Source: Metarhizobium sp039808465
Lineage (GTDB): Bacteria; Pseudomonadota; Alphaproteobacteria; Rhizobiales; Rhizobiaceae
Assembly: GCA_039808465.1 (NCBI GenBank)
Contig: JBDHTA010000001.1
Span: forward strand, 1-64,000
DNA: 64,000 nt
Direction: 5' to 3'
In this document: piece by piece, positions 23,832 through 31,548 of the stretch
Position numbering within the stretch: position 1 is the stretch's first letter
Layout: the number at the start of each line of letters is the position of its first letter
The notes under the pieces: model-generated
The model's database searches: none
Told to the model about the DNA's origin: nothing
Seen by the model: the letters and a program-made list of their open reading frames with translations, nothing else
Program-made: the position numbers and the translations under genes

Positions 23832-25342
23832 TGCAGGCCCGGACCCGCAGGCTTTCCCCCGAACTCTTCATCCTTGTCCACTGCCTCGTCTGGTGGATCA
23901 TGACCGTGATCGCCAAGCCGGTGCTGGACAGCTATGGCGACATGGTGGAGGTCTACGCCTGGTCGCAGCATTGGCTGCTGGGCTCCGACAAGCATCCGCA
24001 ATTCCTGCCATGGATGGCGAAGCTGTGGTTCACGGTCATGCCGCAGAGCGTGCCCTCCTTCTTCGCGCTGTCGGCGGTCAATCTCGCCATCGGCCTCGCC
24101 GGTATCCTCGCCTTCGGGCGGGCGGTGAAGCTGACGGAATTGCAGATCGGCGCGGGGCTGGCGCTCTGCGCGCTCGCCTTTCCCTATCTGACGCTGTCCG
24201 GCAAGCTGAACATGAACACGATCAGCCTGTCGACATGGCCCTGGGCCGCCTGGGCGCTGGCGCGCACCATCGATCCGCAGAACGGCTGGCGGAACCTGCA
24301 CGCGCTGCTGTTCGGCCTGCTGGCGGGGGCGGCGATGCTGGGGAAATATTTCTCCATCGTCCTCATCCTGCCGCTCTTCCTGTTTTCCTTCACGGCGCGC
24401 ATGCGCCGGGTCTGGGCCACGCCCGCACCCTATATCGCCATCGCCGCCTTTCTCGCCGCCACCCTGCCGCATCTGTTCTGGCTGCTCGGCAACGAGCAGG
24501 GGCTGGCCTATGCCACCGGTCAGGGCACCGGCGACGATACCGGGCGGGTGGTCTATTACATCGTCAAGTTCCTGCTCGCGCCGCTGATCTACTGGCCGGT
24601 GCCGCTGGCGCTCGCCGCAGCCCTGCTTGTCACCGGGCCGGTTGCGGCGCGCCTGCCGCGCCTGTTGCGCCCGCCGCAGATCGACCTGCTGACGGTTGCC
24701 GCCATCGGCCCATGGCTCACCGCCATCCTGTTTTCAGTGTTCGGCTTCGCGGAACTGTCGATGCCTTGGGCGATCCCGGTCGGTTTCGCCTTCACGCTCT
24801 ATCTCGCCCGCAATGCCGACGCGGCGGCGCTGGAGGCGAACGGGCCGCGCCTCATCGCCGCCTACCGCTTCATCTGGCCGCTGATGATCGCCACCGGCAT
24901 CGGCATCGCCGCCGTCAACGCCTGGAAGGGCAATACCCGCTTCTACGCGCCGAACGAGGAAGCGGCGGCGGCGATCGTCGAGACATGGCGGCAGACGCAC
25001 GCGGAGCCGCTGCGCTGGGTGGCAAGTGCCAACAACGCCGCGCAGATCGCCTTCCTCGCCCCGGAAAAGATCGAGGCGCTGCCTGCCCTGCCCAACCGCC
25101 TGCCCGCCTATTACCCGCCGCTCGCGGACTGGAAGGGCGAAGCAGGCGTCGTCTTCTGCTCGCTGGCCAGAAAAGGCCGGATCGACAGCGCCTGCATGGA
25201 CGCGTCGGCCGCATGGGCGGCGGAAAACGGCATGCAGGCGGAAAAGGCGGTGCTGTCCGTCCACCGCAGCGGCCTGCGCTTCCCCCGCCATATCGATTAC
25301 GATCTCGGCATCGTCTATGTCTTCCCCGCTGCTGATCGCTGA
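23828..25342 (+). CDS. GT39-family integral membrane glycosyltransferase (ArnT/FlmK-like)
   Basis: GT-C enzyme of 504 residues that should take a sugar from an undecaprenyl-phosphate carrier and place it on a periplasmic acceptor such as lipid A. There are 10-12 hydrophobic segments, a first periplasmic loop with DSYGDMVEVYAWSQ (acidic residues typical of the GT-C active site), and a soluble C-terminal part from about residue 375 (FYAPNEEAAAAIVETW). It overlaps the GT2 gene by ATGA and its 3' end overlaps the next gene by 26 bp. Lipid A as acceptor is inferred from the family, not shown. Confidence 0.85.
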   Translation: MMQARTRRLSPELFILVHCLVWWIMTVIAKPVLDSYGDMVEVYAWSQHWLLGSDKHPQFLPWMAKLWFTVMPQSVPSFFALSAVNLAIGLAGILAFGRAVKLTELQIGAGLALCALAFPYLTLSGKLNMNTISLSTWPWAAWALARTIDPQNGWRNLHALLFGLLAGAAMLGKYFSIVLILPLFLFSFTARMRRVWATPAPYIAIAAFLAATLPHLFWLLGNEQGLAYATGQGTGDDTGRVVYYIVKFLLAPLIYWPVPLALAAALLVTGPVAARLPRLLRPPQIDLLTVAAIGPWLTAILFSVFGFAELSMPWAIPVGFAFTLYLARNADAAALEANGPRLIAAYRFIWPLMIATGIGIAAVNAWKGNTRFYAPNEEAAAAIVETWRQTHAEPLRWVASANNAAQIAFLAPEKIEALPALPNRLPAYYPPLADWKGEAGVVFCSLARKGRIDSACMDASAAWAAENGMQAEKAVLSVHRSGLRFPRHIDYDLGIVYVFPAADR

Positions 25343-26117
25343 CGATTTCGGCCTTGGGCGCGGCCATGACCGGGTGATCCTCGATCTGATCGGGGAAGGC
25401 CGTCTCGGCGGCACCTCGGTCATGGTCGACGGCGATATCGCGCCGCCCGATCTGGAGCGGCTGCGGCGCCTGCGGGCCAGCGGGGCGCAGGTCGGCCTGC
25501 ACCTCAATCTCAGCTATCGTTTCGCGGCCTCGCCGGTCTGCCATCCCATCGGCGCCCTGATGCGGCTATGCCTGACCGGGCGGATGCCGCCTGATGCGCG
25601 GCCGGAATTCCAGCGGCAGGCGGAGCGTTTCGCCGCGCTGTTCGGCGACCTGCCGGATTATTACGACGGCCACCAGCATTGCCATTGCCTGCCGGGGTTG
25701 TCGCGGCTTGCCGCCGCCCTGCCGCAAGGCGGGAAACGCTGGATGCGCGTGCCGCTGCCCGCCAGCCTCTCCGGTCTGGCGTTGAACCTGCGCTCGGGCG
25801 GCGCGAAGGTGGCGGTGATCGCCGCCCTTGCCCGCCATGCGAAGGGCGTGTTCCGCCGCTCGGGTTGGCGCGTCAATGCGGATTTCTCCGGCTTCCTGCG
25901 GCTCGGCGATCCCGGCTCGGTCGATCTCTGGCTGCCGCGCCTGCTTGCGGCGGCCGGGGATTCCTGCCTGGTGATGACGCATCCCGGCGATGCGGCCGAT
26001 CCGGCGCAATGCGAGGGCCATGCGGGCGCCTGCCGCGCCCGCGAAGCCGCGATCCTGCGGGCTCAATCCTCCCCGGTCACCCGGCCGAGCACTGTCTTCA
26101 AATCGTTCAGGCCATAG
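25317..26117 (+). CDS. YdjC/ChbG-family carbohydrate deacetylase (NaxD-like candidate)
   Basis: Metal-dependent deacetylase, 266 residues. The catalytic Asp-Asp is in LLIADDFGLG at the N-terminus, and metal-ligand histidines are in VGLHLNLSY and YDGHQHCHCLPG. VMTHPGD near residue 222 is the last conserved segment. In Francisella the YdjC-family enzyme NaxD deacetylates an undecaprenyl-phosphate aminosugar before an ArnT-type enzyme transfers it to lipid A; the same three activities are encoded here. The ATG at 25317 overlaps the GT39 gene by 26 bp, and the 3' end overlaps the convergent kinase gene by 55 bp. Confidence 0.87.
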   Translation: MSSPLLIADDFGLGRGHDRVILDLIGEGRLGGTSVMVDGDIAPPDLERLRRLRASGAQVGLHLNLSYRFAASPVCHPIGALMRLCLTGRMPPDARPEFQRQAERFAALFGDLPDYYDGHQHCHCLPGLSRLAAALPQGGKRWMRVPLPASLSGLALNLRSGGAKVAVIAALARHAKGVFRRSGWRVNADFSGFLRLGDPGSVDLWLPRLLAAAGDSCLVMTHPGDAADPAQCEGHAGACRAREAAILRAQSSPVTRPSTVFKSFRP

Positions 26118-29100
26118 GGCTTGGGCAGGTAAAAGGAACGCCCGGCGGCAAGCTTCGGGGCCTTCGCCTCTCCCGTCGCGAAGACGATGGGAAGACCGGC
26201 GCATTGCTCCAGCACCCGCCCGGCCAGCGCCTCGCCGGACATATCCGGCAGGCCCATGTCGATCATCGCCACATCGAAGCCGCCGCCATTCAGCGCGGCC
26301 AGCGCCTCGGCGCCGTTTCCGGCCTCCACGCAGGCATGGCCGAGTTCGGCCAGCATGTCGGCGGTATCCATGCGGATCAGCGGCTGGTCCTCGACCAGCA
26401 GGATGCGCAGGCTTTTCGGCTGTTCCGGCGCGGGCTCCGGTGCCGGATGCGCAGGCTCCTCGGCCTTCCTTGCCTGCATGAGCTGCGCCTCGTTGGCGAG
26501 AACATGGCGGATCTTGCGGGCCAGTTGCTCGCGCGTATAGGGCTTGGAGAGAAGCTGCACGCCGGGATCGAGCCGCCCGCCATGCACGATGGAATTTTCC
26601 GTATAGCCGGAGGTGAACAGCACGGCGATGGCGGGCAGCCGCTCCTTGGCCTGACGCGCCAGATCGGCGCTTTTCAGGCTGCCGGGCATGATGACATCGG
26701 TAAACAGCAGGTCGATGGCGATGCCGCTTTCGATGATGGCGAGCGCGGAGGCCGCATCCGGCGCCTTCAGCACGTTGTAGCCCAGCTCGCGCAGCATATC
26801 GACGACGGTGGTGCGCACGCCCTCGTCGTCCTCGGCGACGAGAATGGTCTCGCGCCCGCCGATGACGGGCGCATCCAGCGTATCGACGGCCAGATCCTCC
26901 TGCTGGCGCGAGCGCGGAAGATAAATCTTCACCGTCGTTCCATGCCCGACCTCGCTGTAGATCTTCACATGCCCGCCCGATTGCTTGACGAAGCCGTAGA
27001 CCATCGACAGGCCAAGCCCGGTGCCCTTGCCCTCGGCCTTGGTGGTAAAGAAGGGGTCGAACACCTTCGTCAATATGTCGGCGGGCATGCCGCTGCCGGT
27101 ATCCGTCACCGACAGCGCCACATATTGCCCCGGCTCCACATCCTCGTTCATGCGCGCGTAATTGTCGTCGATGAAGGCGTTGCCGACCTCGATGGTCAGC
27201 TTGCCGAAGCCGTCCATGGCGTCGCGGGCGTTGATCGCCAGGTTGAGCAGCGAATTTTCGATCTGCACCGGGTCGACCAGCGTGTTCCACAAGCCTCCCG
27301 AAACCATGGTTTCGATTTCCACGCCCTCGCCGATGGTGCGCCTCAGCATCTCGTCCATGCCGGTGATCAGGCGGCCGACATTCAGCACCCGCGGATCGAG
27401 CGCCTGCCTGCGGCCGAAGGCGAGAAGCTGGGCGGCGAGCTTCGCCCCCTTGCCCACCCCCGCCAGCGCATTGGCGATGCGCCGCCCGGCCTTGTCGTCG
27501 CCCGCGATATCGCGGGCGAGAAGCTGGAGATTGCCGGAAATCACCTGAAGCAGATTGTTGAAATCATGAGCGACGCCGCCGGTAAGATTGCCGATCGCCT
27601 CCATCTTCTGCGCCTGTTGCAGCGCAAGCTCGGTCTTGCGCAGCGCCGCCGCCGCCTCGCGCTCCTCGGTCACGTCGCGGCCGACGGCGTGGATGAACTC
27701 CTCGCTCGGCACCGCCGTCCATGAAATGCGCCGGTAGCTGCCGTCCTTGCAGCGCAGGCGGTTTTCGAAGGAGAAGGTCGTGGCGCCCCCGGCCAGCCGC
27801 GCCACCTCCTGCTGCGCCGCCTCGCGATCCTCGGGATGGACCATGTCCATGATCGAACGGCCGAGCAGATCCTCCTCCGCCCAGCCGAACACCATGCTCC
27901 AGGCCGGGTTGACGGCGGTGATGCGGGTGGCGAAATCGGCGACCAGCATGATATCGGTCGAAAGCCGCCACATGCGGTCGCGGTCGGCGGTGCGCTCGGC
28001 CACGCGCTGCTCCAGCGTCGCGTTCAGCGCCTCCAGCTTCTCGCGGATCGAGCGCAATTCGTCGACATCCGTATTGGTGCCGATCCAGCGCAGGATGGCG
28101 CCCGCATCGTCGCGGATCGGCAGGGCGCGGGCGATGTACCAGCGGAAGACGCCGTCATGGCCGCGCAGCCGGTATTCCGTCTCGTAGGTCTCGCCCGAGG
28201 CCACCGCCTGACGCCAGCGCGCCACGGCGTTGTCGCGGTCGTCGGGATGGACGATCCGCAGCCAGTTGTCGCCGTCGAGTTCGTCCTGCGTCAGCCCGGT
28301 ATAGCGGTAGACGCCCTCGTTGAACCAGTCGATCCAGCCGCACGGCCTGGCCGTCCAGACATGGTTGGGCAGGGCCTGCGCCAGCGCCCGGAAGCGCGCC
28401 TCGCTCTCGTAAAGCTCCTTCTGCGCCCGGCGGCGCTCGGTCACATCCTGCACCACGCCGACGAATCGCACCGGCTCACCGCGGTCGTCGCGCTCGAATT
28501 CGCCGCGCCGGGCGATGACGCGCTCCTCGCCGGTATCGGCGCGGTGGATGGTGTATTCGACGCTGAGCGGCGCGCTGGCCTCGCTGCGCGTCTGCCCGTT
28601 GGAGGCGACGCCGCGATCCTGCTCCACGATCAGGCTTTCGATGACGTCCACCGGCGCGGCATCCGCCTCGGGAATGCCGTAGATCTTGCAGAATTCCGGC
28701 GTCAGGCTCAGCGTGTTGGTTTTGATATCCAGCGAGAACACGCCGACGCCGCCCACTTCCTGCGCCCGGCGCAGCCGCGCCTCGGCCTCGGCCAGCGCCA
28801 TGTTGGCGAGATATTCGTCGGTGCGGTCGCGCAGCACCTTCACCAGCCCGACCGGCGTGCCGTCGCCGTCGCGCAACGGGTTGATCTCGCCATTCGCCCA
28901 GAAGCGGTCGCCGGATTTGCGCACATGCCAGCGCTCGTGATGGGCGGTGCCCAGCGCCAGCGCCGCATCCATCGCCTCCTGCGCCTTGCCCGCCTCGCGG
29001 TCCTCATGGGTAAACAGCATGTCCCAGTGGCGGCCCGCCACCTCCTCCTCGGTCCAGCCGAAGATGCGGCGCGCGCCCTCGTTCCAGCTCAGGATATGGC

Positions 29101-30070
29101 CGTTCAGCTCCAGCGCGATGATGGCGTAGTCGATGGCGCTGTCGAGGATCTGGCGGCTCTGGCGGGCCGTGGCCTGCACGGCGCGCTCGGCCATCACCCG
29201 GTCGGTGACATCGCTGCCCTGCACGAAGATGCCGACGGTCCGCCCCTCGGGATCGACGACCGGCTGGTAGACGAAATCGACGAATTTCGTTTCGAACGGG
29301 CCATCGGGCGCCGCTTGCAGCCGCACCGGTTGCGCCGTGCCGCAAAAGGGCTTTCCGCTCTCGAAAACCCCGTCCAGCAATTCGCAGAACCCCTGATCGT
29401 CCAGCTCCGGCAGCGCCTCGCGCACGGTCTTGTCGAGGATCTCGCGATGGCCGACGAGCTGCATATAGGCGGGGTTGGCGAAGCGGAACACATGGCCGCG
29501 CCCATGCAGCATGGCGTTGAAGCCCGGCGCCTGCTCGAACATCTGGCGCAGCCGCTCCTGCTCGTTCTTCAGCCAGCGCTCGGCGCGCACCTTCTCGGTG
29601 GTTTCCACCACGATGGCCATCACGCCGACCGGCTTGCCCTCCTCGCCGAGAATCGGGGAGTAATCGAGGTTCATCGCCGCCTGCAACGGCCGCCCGCGCC
29701 GGAACAGCGTCAGTTCCTGATCCCTGTAGGCCAGCGTTGCGCCCGCAAGGCAGACGCGCATGATATTGTCGTTGAATTCGGCGACCTCCGGCCAGGCTTC
29801 CCGCACCTTCAGGCCGAAGACGCCGGGATGGCGCGTGCCCGCGAATTCCGCATAGGCGTCGTTGTAGATCATCACGCCGTCCTCGTGCCACAGCGTCACG
29901 ATCGGCACGGGCGAGCGCAGGACCAGCGAAATCACCGTCTTGATGCTTTGCGGCCATTCCCCGATGGGCCCGAGCGCGGTCGCGGCCCAATCGAATTCGG
30001 CGATCAGCGCCGCCATGCGGCCGCCGCCAGTGAGAAACGGAAGGTCATGTGGTTCGTTCACAGGGCGCAT
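26063..30070 (-). CDS. Soluble multi-PAS hybrid sensor histidine kinase with two C-terminal receivers
   Basis: Cytoplasmic sensor kinase of 1335 residues without membrane segments. From the N-terminus: six PAS-type domains (about 20-160, 170-290, 300-420, 430-548, 555-675, 700-803), HisKA with the phospho-accepting His835 in GGVAHDFNNLL, HATPase_c (LLNLAINARDAM, TDTGSGMP, GKGTGLGLSMV), receiver 1 (about 1075-1190, Asp1125 in LLFTDVIMP) and receiver 2 (about 1221-1332, Asp1271 in MIDMGLPD). No HPt domain or DNA-binding output is encoded next to it, so signals probably pass to a partner elsewhere. The start at 30070 gives MRPVNEPHDLPFLTGGGRMA; longer readings have no homology-like content. Its 3' end overlaps the convergent deacetylase gene. 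Confidence 0.9.
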   Translation of the reverse strand: MRPVNEPHDLPFLTGGGRMAALIAEFDWAATALGPIGEWPQSIKTVISLVLRSPVPIVTLWHEDGVMIYNDAYAEFAGTRHPGVFGLKVREAWPEVAEFNDNIMRVCLAGATLAYRDQELTLFRRGRPLQAAMNLDYSPILGEEGKPVGVMAIVVETTEKVRAERWLKNEQERLRQMFEQAPGFNAMLHGRGHVFRFANPAYMQLVGHREILDKTVREALPELDDQGFCELLDGVFESGKPFCGTAQPVRLQAAPDGPFETKFVDFVYQPVVDPEGRTVGIFVQGSDVTDRVMAERAVQATARQSRQILDSAIDYAIIALELNGHILSWNEGARRIFGWTEEEVAGRHWDMLFTHEDREAGKAQEAMDAALALGTAHHERWHVRKSGDRFWANGEINPLRDGDGTPVGLVKVLRDRTDEYLANMALAEAEARLRRAQEVGGVGVFSLDIKTNTLSLTPEFCKIYGIPEADAAPVDVIESLIVEQDRGVASNGQTRSEASAPLSVEYTIHRADTGEERVIARRGEFERDDRGEPVRFVGVVQDVTERRRAQKELYESEARFRALAQALPNHVWTARPCGWIDWFNEGVYRYTGLTQDELDGDNWLRIVHPDDRDNAVARWRQAVASGETYETEYRLRGHDGVFRWYIARALPIRDDAGAILRWIGTNTDVDELRSIREKLEALNATLEQRVAERTADRDRMWRLSTDIMLVADFATRITAVNPAWSMVFGWAEEDLLGRSIMDMVHPEDREAAQQEVARLAGGATTFSFENRLRCKDGSYRRISWTAVPSEEFIHAVGRDVTEEREAAAALRKTELALQQAQKMEAIGNLTGGVAHDFNNLLQVISGNLQLLARDIAGDDKAGRRIANALAGVGKGAKLAAQLLAFGRRQALDPRVLNVGRLITGMDEMLRRTIGEGVEIETMVSGGLWNTLVDPVQIENSLLNLAINARDAMDGFGKLTIEVGNAFIDDNYARMNEDVEPGQYVALSVTDTGSGMPADILTKVFDPFFTTKAEGKGTGLGLSMVYGFVKQSGGHVKIYSEVGHGTTVKIYLPRSRQQEDLAVDTLDAPVIGGRETILVAEDDEGVRTTVVDMLRELGYNVLKAPDAASALAIIESGIAIDLLFTDVIMPGSLKSADLARQAKERLPAIAVLFTSGYTENSIVHGGRLDPGVQLLSKPYTREQLARKIRHVLANEAQLMQARKAEEPAHPAPEPAPEQPKSLRILLVEDQPLIRMDTADMLAELGHACVEAGNGAEALAALNGGGFDVAMIDMGLPDMSGEALAGRVLEQCAGLPIVFATGEAKAPKLAAGRSFYLPKPYGLNDLKTVLGRVTGED

Positions 30071-30410
30071 CTTCGCAAATTTGATATCCGGCAATCCGGC
30101 TGGACATCCATCTTGCGGAAAGCCACCGGAATTGCAAAGGAAATTGAAAGCCTTAACTCCGCCAACCGAACGCAGGCCCCCTGCAAGGCGATCCGCCCTG
30201 CCTGCCGCTCCCCGCGCCCCGATGGCGATAGGGCGCATATAGGCTTCGTATGGGCGAAGACGAGGGGGCAAGGCGCCGATTATCGCCAAGGGGCAGAACA
30301 AATGGCTGAATCGCGCATTTGTTCCCCTTCGCCGGGAAAATGATTTTCCGGAACCGTGAGGTTTTTCAGGCATTTACCGGGTGTCTTCTCATTCTCGAAA
30401 GGATGGACCC
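30071..30410. other. Divergent intergenic region, 340 bp
   Basis: Contains the control regions of the histidine kinase (minus) and the small secreted protein gene (plus). A near-perfect inverted repeat, CCGGGAAAAT-G-ATTTTCCGG, lies at 30333-30352 and could be an operator. GGAAC at 30351-30355 resembles the -35 element of EcfG-type general-stress promoters, but I see no matching GTT-type -10 at 16-17 bases. No gene is recognisable. Confidence 0.4.
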
Positions 30411-30731
30411 ATGAAAAAGATGGCCTTGGCAATGGCCTTTGCCCTGACTTCCACGTTCGCCATGGCGCAGACCGCCACGACGCCTCCGGCCACCGAAAAC
30501 GGAGACACCCCGGCGGTCGCGACCCCCGACGACACCAACCCGACCGCGCCGGTGGCGGGCAAGAACAGTTTTACCGAAAATCAGGCGAAGGAAAGGCTTG
30601 AGGAAGCCGGATATTCCGGCGTGACCGGCCTGACGCTGGATGCGAACGGCGTCTGGCGCGGCAAGGCCACGAAGGGCGGCGCTGAAACCGATGTCGGCCT
30701 CGATTACCAGGGCAACATCGTCACCAACTGA
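30411..30731 (+). CDS. Small secreted protein, PepSY-like
   Basis: A 106-residue periplasmic protein with a clear Sec signal peptide (MKKMALAMAFALTSTFAMAQ, cleavage after AMA). A Thr/Pro/Asp-rich disordered segment (about 21-50) precedes a compact domain with FTENQAKERLEEAGYSGVTG, LDANGVWRGKA and VGLDYQGNIVTN, the pattern of one PepSY-type alpha-beta unit as found in many small rhizobial envelope proteins. A good AAAGGA precedes the ATG at 30411. No enzymatic residues are evident. Confidence 0.72.
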   Translation: MKKMALAMAFALTSTFAMAQTATTPPATENGDTPAVATPDDTNPTAPVAGKNSFTENQAKERLEEAGYSGVTGLTLDANGVWRGKATKGGAETDVGLDYQGNIVTN

Positions 30732-30755
30732 TTTCAACTTGCAGGAGGACGTTCC

Positions 30756-31361
30756 ATGCGCACCATTTCCGGACTTTTCGACAGCCATGCCGATGCGCGC
30801 CGCGCCGTCAGCGCGCTCGAGGAGGCTGGCATTCCCTCGCGGGATATCAGCATCGTTTCCAACAAGACCGGCCCGGATGGCGCCGTCGAGGGTGAAAGCC
30901 TCGCCGGTGAAGGCGCCGGCACCGGCGCCGGGATCGGCGCCGTGGCGGGCGGCGGGCTCGGCCTGCTGACCGGCCTCGGCATCATGGCCATTCCCGGCGT
31001 CGGCCCGGTCGTCGCCGCCGGATGGCTGGCGGCAACGGCGGCGGGCGCGGTGGCGGGCGCCATCGCGGGCGGCGCCGCGGGCGGGCTGATCGGCTCGCTG
31101 ATGGATGCGGGCGTGCCCGAAGAACACGCCCATGTCTATGCCGAGGGCGTGCGCCGGGGCGGCAGCCTCGTGGTTGCACGCGTCGATGACGACCGCCTCG
31201 ACGCCGCCCAGGCGATCCTCAGCCAGTCGCGCCCCGTCGACCCCGCCGAGCGCCGCCGTCTGTACGAGGAAGCGGGCTGGACGCGCTTCGACGACACGCT
31301 CGATCCCTATACGCCGGAGGAAATCGAGGCGGAGCGCCTGCGTTACCGTAACCTGCCGTAA
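30756..31361 (+). CDS. General-stress-type protein with glycine-zipper core (YflT/GSP17M-like N-terminus)
   Basis: A 201-residue protein. Its N-terminal 35 residues (TISGLFDSHADARRAVSALE, EAGIPSRDISIVS) match the fold start of general stress protein 17M-like domains. A long Gly/Ala-rich hydrophobic core (about 52-112, repeated GAGTGAGIGAVAGGG and AGAVAGAIAGGAAGG) resembles a glycine zipper and may associate with membranes. It is followed by a second alpha-beta repeat (HVYAEGVRRGGSLVVARVDD) and a charged tail. It lies 24 bp after the PepSY-like gene, behind AGGAGG, so the two are probably co-transcribed. Confidence 0.75.
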   Translation: MRTISGLFDSHADARRAVSALEEAGIPSRDISIVSNKTGPDGAVEGESLAGEGAGTGAGIGAVAGGGLGLLTGLGIMAIPGVGPVVAAGWLAATAAGAVAGAIAGGAAGGLIGSLMDAGVPEEHAHVYAEGVRRGGSLVVARVDDDRLDAAQAILSQSRPVDPAERRRLYEEAGWTRFDDTLDPYTPEEIEAERLRYRNLP

Positions 31362-31370
31362 GCAGCAGGT

Positions 31371-31525
31371 AAAAACCCCCTCTGCCTTCCGGCATCTCCC
31401 CCACAAGGGGGGAGAAAGCAACAGGCTTGCTTTTCCGGTCTCTTGGGCCATCAAGGGTGCCGCAGTTCAAGTCCCTCCCCCTTGTGGGGAGGGATTTAGG
31501 GAGGGGTCTTTACCTCATATGCGAT
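31371..31525 (+). repeat. MITE-like repeat B, full copy 1
   Basis: An approximately 155-bp element beginning AAAAACCCCCTCTGCCTTCC and ending in GGAGGGATTTAGGGAGGGGT, TTTACC, then TCATATGCGAT. It includes two strong internal palindromes (CTCCCCCACAAGGGGGGAG and CTCCCCCTTGTGGGGAG). It nearly matches the elements at 33639-33801 and 43321-43485. It fills the gap between the stress-protein gene and the convergent end of recQ and may act as a transcription stop for both. Confidence 0.8.
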
Positions 31526-31548
31526 AGCCCTGCGTAAACAGGGTCAGA

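Noticed and set aside
27836..30343. An 835-codon open frame on the plus strand
   Set aside because: Antisense to the PAS region of the histidine kinase; it also spans the intergenic region and shows no domain.
30351..30377. EcfG-type general-stress promoter ahead of the PepSY-like gene
   Set aside because: GGAAC is present, but no GTT-type -10 element occurs 16-17 bases downstream.
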